Of a stretch of 64,000 nucleotides of DNA, positions 57,948-64,000 are shown piece by piece. The DNA comes from Kribbella catacumbae DSM 19601 (GTDB lineage: Bacteria; Actinomycetota; Actinomycetes; Propionibacteriales; Kribbellaceae): the NCBI RefSeq assembly GCF_000372465.1, contig NZ_AQUZ01000031.1, forward strand, positions 1 through 64,000. The letters run 5' to 3'. Made by a program: the position numbers and the translations under genes. Positions within the stretch are counted from its first letter, which is position 1. The number at the start of each line of letters is the position of its first letter. The notes below the pieces were generated by a model. The model was not told where the DNA came from and made no database searches. It saw only the letters and a list, made by a program, of their open reading frames with translations.

Positions 57948-58613
57948 ATGCTGGCCGATGTCGACACCTGGGTGCTGGACCTCGACGACACCTTGTACCC
58001 GCCGGGCAACGGCCTGGCCGACCAGATGAAGTCGCACATTCGGGCATACCTCAGCGAGTACTTCGGTACGGACGAGGCCGGCGCCCGCCGGATCCAGGCC
58101 GAACTGATCGCCTCCCACGGCACCACCTTGCGCGGGCTGATGACGACCGAGGGCATCGAGGCGGCCGACTACCTCGCCTTCGAGCACCGCATCGACTACT
58201 CCGTACTACGCCCCGACCCGCTCCTGGTCGACGCGATCGCGGCCCTCCCGGGACGCAAGTTCGTGTTCACCAACGGATCCGCGTACCACGCCGAGCAGGC
58301 GCTGCCCCGGCTCGGCCTGGCTGATCATTTCGACGGCGTGTTCGACATCCTGGCCGGCGAGCTGATCCCGAAGCCCTACCCGCAGAGCTACCAGCGTTTC
58401 GTCGAGCGGTTCGCCATCGACCCCAGCCGCGCGGCCTTCTTCGACGATCTGGCCGTGAACCTGACGGTGCCGGAAGAGCTGGGGATGGCGACCATCCACG
58501 TCGGCGGCGAGGCCGCACCCGGCACCGCGCAGTACCAGGTGGTGGCACCGCGACGTTGGCGGGTGTGGCAGTTGGCCCCGTTCCTTCACGCTCTGCGCAA
58601 CCCCCCGGGCTAA
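57948..58613 (+). CDS. HAD-family phosphatase (pyrimidine 5'-nucleotidase type)
   Basis: 221 residues, cytoplasmic HAD hydrolase of the pyrimidine 5'-nucleotidase (SDT1/PhoR-like) group. Motif I WVLDLDDTLYPP near 8-19 has the nucleophile and general acid Asp pair. Motif II is VFTNGS near 106-111, the Lys in ELIPKPYP near 143-150 and motif III FFDDLAVNL near 167-175. A helical cap lies between about 20 and 95. It would dephosphorylate nucleotides or small phosphoesters. The ATG at 57948 lies 6 nt after a -10 box, as in leaderless genes. Followed downstream by repeat element copy 3. Confidence 0.9.
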   Translation: MLADVDTWVLDLDDTLYPPGNGLADQMKSHIRAYLSEYFGTDEAGARRIQAELIASHGTTLRGLMTTEGIEAADYLAFEHRIDYSVLRPDPLLVDAIAALPGRKFVFTNGSAYHAEQALPRLGLADHFDGVFDILAGELIPKPYPQSYQRFVERFAIDPSRAAFFDDLAVNLTVPEELGMATIHVGGEAAPGTAQYQVVAPRRWRVWQLAPFLHALRNPPG

Positions 58614-58814
58614 GCGCCGGGAGGGCGCGGGACGGCCACGCACACCCCGGTCCGGCCAGCAAACGCTTCCCTCGGCGTGTCGGGGCATCCGCACCGGGCT
58701 GTGCGTGCACAGCCGTCCGGGCCCTTCGTGTCCGGTGCCCTGCCGGCGTTTGGGTGCCGGGCTGACCGGGCGGCGGTCAAGTCCGGCGAAGTGGTGGCCG
58801 GGTTGGGCGGATCC

Positions 58815-58916
58815 TGTCCCGATCGACAGGACATAGTCGTCCGTTCGACCGGGCGCCACGCTCACGAGAGCGGCGGCAGGTCGCCATTTGAGGACCATGT
58901 CCTGTCGGTCGGGACA
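58815..58916 (+). repeat. 102-bp inverted-repeat element, copy 3
   Basis: 102 bp, same orientation as copy 2. The 24-bp terminal inverted repeats differ from each other at two positions, and CGCCACGCTCA is at 58854-58864. It lies between the convergent HAD gene (stop 58613) and the sugar ABC permease (stop 58930). The rest of 58614-58929 has no gene. Confidence 0.9.
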
Positions 58917-58929
58917 GTATCCGCGGTCT

Positions 58930-59766
58930 TCACTCTTTGACGGCGCCGGCGGTCAGGCCTTCGACGATGTAGCGGCTGGCGAAGGCGAACAGCACCATCG
59001 TCGGGATGATCGACAGCACCGCCGCGGCCGACATCGACCCCCAGTCGATGTTGTAGCTGCTGATGAAGCCGTTCAGCGCGGCCGGGATCGTCTTGTTGCT
59101 GTCGCTGTTCATCAACGTGACCGAGAGGAACAGTTCGTTCCAGCAGTTCACGAAGTTGAAGATGAACGACGCCGCGATGCCCGGCGTCATCACCGGCACC
59201 AGCACGCGGAACAGCGCCGACAGCCGCGAGCAGCCGTCCACCATCGCCGCCTCCTCGAGCGAGGCCGGCACGTTCTCGAAGAAGCCGCGCAGCATCACCG
59301 TGCAGAGCGGGATCGAGACCGCGACGTAGACCAGCACCAGGCCCCAGCGGTTGTCGACCAGGTAGAGCCTCGTCATCAGGATGTAGAGCGAGCCGAGCGC
59401 GATGAACCCGGGAATCATCTGGGTGACCAGGAACGCACCCATCACCGCACCCTTGGAAGCGAACTCGAAACGAGCCAGCACGTACGCCGCGAGCAGCGAG
59501 ATCACCGTCGCGAACGCGGCCGCGACCAGCGACACGATCAGGCTGTTGCCCAGGAAGACCGCGAAGTTCGACTGCTCGAACAACCCTCGGTAGTTGGCCA
59601 GCGACCAGTCCGAAGGCCAGTATTTCAAGGGATAGGCGAAGATCGTGCCCGGATCCTTGAACGACGTGACCAGGATCCAGTAGAGCGGGAAGATCGTGAT
59701 CAGCAGGCAGAGGCCGAGTCCGATGAACCGCGCGATCCGCCCGCCGGTGCTGTAGTCGCGGATCAT
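58930..59766 (-). CDS. Sugar ABC transporter permease (MalG-type)
   Basis: 278 residues, CUT1-family inner-membrane subunit with six hydrophobic segments. The cytoplasmic EAA loop is visible as LEEAAMVDGCSRLSALFRVLVPVMTPGI near 177-205, which docks to the ATPase. Last gene of the binding protein - permease - permease operon; its ATG overlaps the preceding permease stop by 4 bp. No ATPase gene is present, as is common in actinomycetes, where a shared MsiK-type ATPase energises many such importers. Confidence 0.93.
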   Translation of the reverse strand: MIRDYSTGGRIARFIGLGLCLLITIFPLYWILVTSFKDPGTIFAYPLKYWPSDWSLANYRGLFEQSNFAVFLGNSLIVSLVAAAFATVISLLAAYVLARFEFASKGAVMGAFLVTQMIPGFIALGSLYILMTRLYLVDNRWGLVLVYVAVSIPLCTVMLRGFFENVPASLEEAAMVDGCSRLSALFRVLVPVMTPGIAASFIFNFVNCWNELFLSVTLMNSDSNKTIPAALNGFISSYNIDWGSMSAAAVLSIIPTMVLFAFASRYIVEGLTAGAVKE

Positions 59767-60713
59767 CTCATCGCCTTCCGTGGCCGGATGGACAGCAGGT
59801 AGAAGATCGCGAACAGCATCAGTACGAAGACCACCATCACGCCCATCGCCGAAGCACGCCCGTAGTCACCCTCCTGGGTCACCTGGATCATGTACGACGT
59901 GACGATGTGCGTCTCGTTCGCCGGACCGCCACCGGTCATCCCGAAGATCAGCTCGGGTGAGTTGAAGATCCAGATCACCCGCAGCAATACGGTCAGCGCC
60001 AGCGTCGTCCGGATCGACGGGATGGTGATGCTGAACAGCGTCCGGACCTTGCCGGCACCGTCGATCGCCGAGGCCTCGTAGAGTTCCTCGGGCACCGACT
60101 GCAGCGCGGCCAGGATCATGATCGCGAAGAACGTCACGCCGTACCAGACGTTCGCGACGATGACCGCGACCATCGCGTACTTCGCGTCGGCCAGCCACGG
60201 CACCGGCGTACTGATCAGGTGTGTCTTCATCAGCAGGTCGTTGACGACGCCGAACTCGCCGTTGAACATCCAGCGGAACAGGATGCCGATCAGGAAGCCC
60301 GACACCGCCCAGGGGAAGAACACCAGCGCCTGGTACGCACCGCGGAAGCGGAACTTCCGCCGCAGCCACAACGCCATCGTGAAGCCGATCAGGAACTGCG
60401 GGATCAGCGACCCGGCCACCCAGATCAGCGAGTTCTTCACCGTGCCGCGGAACATCTCGTCGTGCAGCAGCGTGCTGAAGTTCTTCAGCCCGACCCAGGA
60501 CGTGTCGGACAGATCGTTCAGGTTGTAGTTGCGGAAGGCCATCGAGATGCCGTTGGCCAACGGGTAGTAGGTGAACATGCCGACGAAAGCGATCGCAGGC
60601 AGCATGAAAAGGAACAGGGTCAGCGCGGTCCGCCCGGTGAACTGGCGGCGCCGGGTGACCGGCCGCCGCGGCGGCGTCTGCCGCACCGGCCGGTCCGTCT
60701 CGGTCAGAGCCAT
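59763..60713 (-). CDS. Sugar ABC transporter permease (MalF-type)
   Basis: 316 residues with six hydrophobic segments after a basic N-terminus. The EAA loop reads ELYEASAIDGAGKVRTLFSITIPSIRTTL near 210-238. Together with the MalG-type subunit (4-bp overlap) it forms the channel for the sugar delivered by the lipoprotein encoded 4 bp upstream. Substrate cannot be read from the permeases. Confidence 0.93.
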   Translation of the reverse strand: MALTETDRPVRQTPPRRPVTRRRQFTGRTALTLFLFMLPAIAFVGMFTYYPLANGISMAFRNYNLNDLSDTSWVGLKNFSTLLHDEMFRGTVKNSLIWVAGSLIPQFLIGFTMALWLRRKFRFRGAYQALVFFPWAVSGFLIGILFRWMFNGEFGVVNDLLMKTHLISTPVPWLADAKYAMVAVIVANVWYGVTFFAIMILAALQSVPEELYEASAIDGAGKVRTLFSITIPSIRTTLALTVLLRVIWIFNSPELIFGMTGGGPANETHIVTSYMIQVTQEGDYGRASAMGVMVVFVLMLFAIFYLLSIRPRKAMR

Positions 60714-60717
60714 CGGG

Positions 60718-62025
60718 TCAGTTCCCGGCCCACTTCTTGGTCCAGTACTCGTCCCAGCTCTTCAGGATCTCGGCCGGTTGCGCCTTCCCGGTGATCAGCT
60801 TCTGTACGTCGGCGTCGGCCTTGTTACCCCATTCGGTCGACCACGGCACACCACGCGGCTGGGTCACCACCACATAGGTGTCCGGCGAGGAGTTCATCGC
60901 GACGTACGACGCCCACGGGCCGTCCTTGAAGTACGGGTCGTCGGCCGCGCTCTTCAGGATCGGGACCAGGCTGTTCTCCTTGGAGAACGTCATCGCCGCG
61001 TCACCGGAGGTCAGGAACTTCACGAGCTCCACCGCCTCCTTCTTGTGGGTGCTGCCCTGGGCGACACCCCAGCCGGCGTTGGCCAGCGGCTGGGCCGCCT
61101 TGCCCGTCGGACCGACCGGGAGGGGCGCAGTACCCCACTGGTCTTCCTTGATCGTCTTCGACTCCTTGACCGTGGCGATCACCTCGGGGTCCTGGAGCAG
61201 GAAGCCCGTCGTACCGGAGGTGAAGCCCTGCACCATCTCGGGATAACCCCAGCTCACAGAGCTCGGCGGCGACGCGGACTTGAACAGGTCGAGGTACAGG
61301 TTGAGCGCTTCGACGGCCTTCGGCGAGGAGAAGATCGTCTTGCCGTTGGTCAGCTTGAACGCGTTGTCCTTGTTGATCTCGTCGATCACGTAGCCGGAGA
61401 TCACCGTGATCGCGTTGCCGGCCCCACCGAGGCCGCCGCGGAACGAGTAGCCGTACCGGTTCTTCGCCGGGTCGTTGATCTTCTTGGCCTGCTCGACCAT
61501 CTCGGACCAGCTCTTCGGCGGGCCGCTGAAGCCGGCCTGCTGGACCAGATCCTTGCGGTAGAACAGCGACAAGCCGTAGAAGCCGTAGGGCACCATGTAG
61601 GACTTGCCGCCCTGCTGGGTGACCTTGAGGGCGTTCTCGGTCAGCGCGCCCAGGCCGTCCCAGCCCTTGAGGTCGGGGGCCATGTCGTAGATCCATTTGT
61701 TGGTCGAGAACGGGCCGACGGTGGTGTCGCGGACCTCCAGCACGTCCACGCCCTTGCCGGACTGCAGCATCTGCTGGATCTTCTGGTCCGCGGAGTTGGT
61801 CGGCGGCGAGATGAGCTGGACCTTGACGCCCGAGTTCTTCGCCTCGAAGTCGGCGATCAGCTTCTTCAGCAGCGCGGTCCGGGTCGGGTTGGTCAGGCTC
61901 TCGACCATCTGCAGCTTGACCTCGCCGCCGCTCTGCGCCTTCTCGGCGGGACCGGGGCCGCAGGCGGTCGCGGCGGCGACCAGGGCGAATGCCGCGAAGG
62001 GTGCGAACATCTGTCGGTAGCGCAT
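60718..62025 (-). CDS. Sugar-binding lipoprotein of an ABC transporter
   Basis: 435 residues, family 1 extracellular solute-binding protein. The signal peptide ends in a lipobox-like AAATACG with Cys near 22. The mature domain begins VKLQMVESLTN and includes YMVPYGFYGLSLFYRKDLVQQAGF near 140-165 and SGTTGFLLQDPEVIA near 265. It captures an oligosaccharide outside the membrane for the two permeases downstream. AGGAG is spaced better for the ATG at 62025 than for the GTG at 62031. Divergent from a FadR-type GntR regulator, its likely controller. Sugar identity not predictable. Confidence 0.92.
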   Translation of the reverse strand: MRYRQMFAPFAAFALVAAATACGPGPAEKAQSGGEVKLQMVESLTNPTRTALLKKLIADFEAKNSGVKVQLISPPTNSADQKIQQMLQSGKGVDVLEVRDTTVGPFSTNKWIYDMAPDLKGWDGLGALTENALKVTQQGGKSYMVPYGFYGLSLFYRKDLVQQAGFSGPPKSWSEMVEQAKKINDPAKNRYGYSFRGGLGGAGNAITVISGYVIDEINKDNAFKLTNGKTIFSSPKAVEALNLYLDLFKSASPPSSVSWGYPEMVQGFTSGTTGFLLQDPEVIATVKESKTIKEDQWGTAPLPVGPTGKAAQPLANAGWGVAQGSTHKKEAVELVKFLTSGDAAMTFSKENSLVPILKSAADDPYFKDGPWASYVAMNSSPDTYVVVTQPRGVPWSTEWGNKADADVQKLITGKAQPAEILKSWDEYWTKKWAGN

Positions 62026-62221
62026 CGGCACTTCTCCTCAGGGGATGTGGGCCAGGGTAGGGAGTCAGCGGCCAGAGTTTGCTCTGACATCTGATGAGTC
62101 GGTCCACCAATCCCCGAACACTAGCCAGAACTGCGCTCTGACGACAAGGACCTATGGCCGAGATGACCGCAAGTGGTCTGAGGACTTACCCTCTGAGGGT
62201 GTTCTCGATGGGGAGGTGCTG

Positions 62222-62926
62222 ATGGCGGCGACGGACAAGGCACTGGCCGGGCTGCGGCAGATGATCGCGTCCGGCGAGCTCGGGCCGGGCGCGAAGTTCC
62301 CGCCTGAGCCCGAACTCTGCGACCACCTCGGGGTGTCTCGCAGCTCACTGCGCGAGGCGGCCCGCTCACTCGCGGCGCTGGGCGTGATCGAGTCGCGGCA
62401 CGGCTCGGGCACCTACGTCTCGGCGCTGGATCCGGCCGAGATCATCAGCCGGTTCTCGCTCTCGGTCGAGCTGATCCCGCTCGAGGGGGTGCTGCAGCTG
62501 CTCGAAGTACGGCGGGTTCTCGAGGCGCATGCGACGGCGGCGGCCGCTGCCCGGCAGGATCCTTCGCTGGAGAAGCAGCTGGGTGACATCCTCGATCAGC
62601 TGGAGGCGACCACCGACGCGGCCGAGATCCAGGCGCTGGACGCGGAGTTCCACGGCGCGATCTGTACGGCCGGCGGGAATCCGACCGTCACCGCGCTGAC
62701 CGGGGTGATCCGTGGCCGCGGCGGGCACTACCGGATCTTCGAGCCGGGCGAGGACTTCGACGCGATCAAGCAGACCAGCGACCGCGGCCACCGGGCGATC
62801 CTCGCCGCCATCGCCCACCGCGACCCTGCCGCGGCTGCCACTGCCGCCTCTGCTCACATAGCGCAGACCGAGCTCTGGCTCCGCGCTCTCCGGCCGCAAC
62901 CGCAGGTGGCGTTGGAAGACGACTAG
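62222..62926 (+). CDS. FadR/FCD-type GntR regulator
   Basis: 234 residues. The winged helix spans 8-70: LRQMIASGELGPGAKFPPEPELCDHLGVSRSSLREAARSLAALGVIESRHGSGTYV. The FCD ligand domain has LQLLEVRRVLEAHATAAAAAR near 92-112, then DAEFHGAICTAGGNP near 140-154, where Asp and His are two of the usual metal ligands, and RGHRAILAAIAHRD near 195-208 supplies another His. Divergent from the sugar ABC operon, so it likely represses that operon until an inducer binds. GGGGAGG precedes the ATG at 62222. The 196-bp intergenic region shows no single clear palindrome. Confidence 0.88.
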   Translation: MAATDKALAGLRQMIASGELGPGAKFPPEPELCDHLGVSRSSLREAARSLAALGVIESRHGSGTYVSALDPAEIISRFSLSVELIPLEGVLQLLEVRRVLEAHATAAAAARQDPSLEKQLGDILDQLEATTDAAEIQALDAEFHGAICTAGGNPTVTALTGVIRGRGGHYRIFEPGEDFDAIKQTSDRGHRAILAAIAHRDPAAAATAASAHIAQTELWLRALRPQPQVALEDD

Positions 62927-62933
62927 ACACGCC

Positions 62934-63800
62934 TTAGGCAAGGGCGATGGCGACGATGCCGGCCAGTACTACGGCGCTGCCGAGCAGCCGTCGTCGCGCA
63001 CCGGCCTCACCGAGTACGAGCCAGGCGGCCAGCCCGCTCAGCACGATGCTCACCTCTCGCGCGGGTGCGACGAGGCTCACCGGCGCCAGTCGCATCGCGA
63101 AGAGCACGAGCAGATAGGCGATCGGCGACAGCAGGCCGACGATCATCACCTCACGACTGTTCTCCTGCCAGAGAAGGCGAAGCTGCTCCCGATTGCGGAG
63201 CACCGTGGGCGTCAGCAGTGCGCTCTGCAGGATGGAGCCGGTGGCGAAATAGATGACCGGCGGGACAGCGAGGGTCGTCACGGAGTACGCGTCCCAGAGG
63301 GTGTAGGCGGCGATCACTACACCGGTTGCGACGCCGTACAAGACTCCTGCCCGGACGGCCGGTCGCCTCGCTAGCCTGGCGCCGCCAGTGCTGATAGTGA
63401 GCACGCCGGTGATGATCAGCGCGTCTCCTGCCAAGCCGACTGGTCCGGGGCGCTCACTAAGTAGCAGCACGGCTAGTAGTACCGAAAGGAGCGGGCCCGT
63501 CCCCCGCGCTACCGGGTAGACGACGGAGAGGTCGCCGACGTCGTACCCGCGCTGCAGGACCAGCCCGTAGGCGATATGCAGCACCGCGGTGACGACAGCT
63601 GCGAGCAGCCAGGTCCACTGCGGCCTGGCATCCGTGGTGATCAACGCGATGACGAGCGCCGGGAGCAAGAACACGGTGGCGGCCGTGTAGTAGGCCCAGA
63701 CGAAGGTCGCGCCGCCGTGGCGGACTCGCTTGGCGGCGAAGTTCCACGCCGCGTGCAGGACCGCGGCGATGAGTACGAGGGTGAGAGCTTGGACGTTCAC
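62934..63800 (-). CDS. EamA/DMT-family transporter
   Basis: 288 residues with ten hydrophobic segments arranged as two five-helix repeats (EamA domains about 5-135 and 150-285). The second half of the first repeat has VVYPVARGTGPLLSVLLAVLLLSERPG and the second repeat has APAREVSIVLSGLAAWLVLGE, the typical EamA pattern of a Pro/Ala-rich helix before a final Leu-x-x-E. It probably exports or imports a small metabolite of unknown identity. Convergent with the GntR gene, 7 bp between stops. Confidence 0.9.
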   Translation of the reverse strand: MNVQALTLVLIAAVLHAAWNFAAKRVRHGGATFVWAYYTAATVFLLPALVIALITTDARPQWTWLLAAVVTAVLHIAYGLVLQRGYDVGDLSVVYPVARGTGPLLSVLLAVLLLSERPGPVGLAGDALIITGVLTISTGGARLARRPAVRAGVLYGVATGVVIAAYTLWDAYSVTTLAVPPVIYFATGSILQSALLTPTVLRNREQLRLLWQENSREVMIVGLLSPIAYLLVLFAMRLAPVSLVAPAREVSIVLSGLAAWLVLGEAGARRRLLGSAVVLAGIVAIALA

Positions 63801-64000
63801 CGGGACCCTTCAGGTGTTCGCGCACGCGAACGACCGGGTCCTCCAGGCTTTTGTCCCGTCAGATGTCCGGCCCGGCTTCCGGCCGGTCCGGTGGTGCCGC
63901 TCGGACCAGTCCCTACGCCCTGATTGCGATCGATGACGGGCAAGCGGCGGAACCCTAGGCACTACCCGGGCAGTGTACCGAAATAGAAGCCTTGCACGAG

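Noticed and set aside
63801..64000. Possible gene at the right edge
   Set aside because: No frame has both a start signal and sensible protein sequence. The 200 bp are upstream of the EamA gene and show no feature I can support.

Overview
The window is about 64 kb of uniformly G+C-rich actinobacterial chromosome. Codon third positions are mostly G or C, GTG starts are common, some genes look leaderless, and the regulators are typical of soil actinomycetes (TetR, SARP, GntR, LysR, HxlR). Gene content (rhamnogalacturonan-degrading enzymes, several sugar ABC and sugar-phosphate genes, a Pkn-type kinase, LemA and DUF3151 proteins) resembles Kribbella or a close relative in the Propionibacteriales. 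That placement is inference. I saw no rRNA, tRNA, CRISPR array, intact transposase or phage genes.

Layout. 0-1.4 kb: a repeat element, a decayed membrane-protein gene and an Imm-5-like protein. 1.4-5.4 kb: a ferric-siderophore ABC importer divergent from a siderophore-interacting reductase across an IdeR/DmdR-type iron box. 5.4-13.1 kb: polysaccharide degradation (alginate-lyase-fold protein, truncated GH105, SASA esterase) mixed with a TetR/SDR pair, a methyltransferase and a DJ-1 protein. 13.3-20.3 kb: a TetR/hydrolase pair, a membrane Ser/Thr kinase, purA, and a VOC/AraC pair. 20.3-24.7 kb: one very large secreted enzyme joining a CE12 esterase to a PL11 rhamnogalacturonan lyase. 24.8-33.6 kb: MFS exporter, ComB-like phosphatase, DUF3151, HNH nuclease, AbiEi-like protein, NTF2-like/TetR pair, fba, and a GntR/SIS amino-sugar pair. 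33.7-45.8 kb: a dehydrogenase-NTF2 fusion divergent from LysR, GH13, TrmH/DedA, a large SARP regulator, and the pyrE - two paralogues - LemA operon. 45.9-47.8 kb: a three-gene accessory cassette. 47.9-64 kb: sortase E, tdh-kbl, lipoproteins, AlkZ-like, AKR, LysR, a QorR/QorB-like pair, SDR, HAD, a sugar ABC importer with its GntR regulator, and an EamA transporter.

Two observations stand out. First, a 102-bp element occurs three times (154-255, 13203-13304, 58815-58916). Each copy has 24-bp terminal inverted repeats and an internal 11-mer at a fixed offset, and all three are intergenic. Second, the 45.9-47.8 kb cassette has the gene order candidate toxin - HTH protein with a C-terminal tail - SecB-like protein. 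This is the order of toxin-antitoxin-chaperone (TAC) loci such as Rv1955-Rv1957 of Mycobacterium tuberculosis, but the toxin and antitoxin look unlike the classical families, and a 17-bp-arm palindrome lies between them.

Many divergent gene pairs carry clear palindromic operator candidates. These are listed individually so the regulator-target assignments can be tested.
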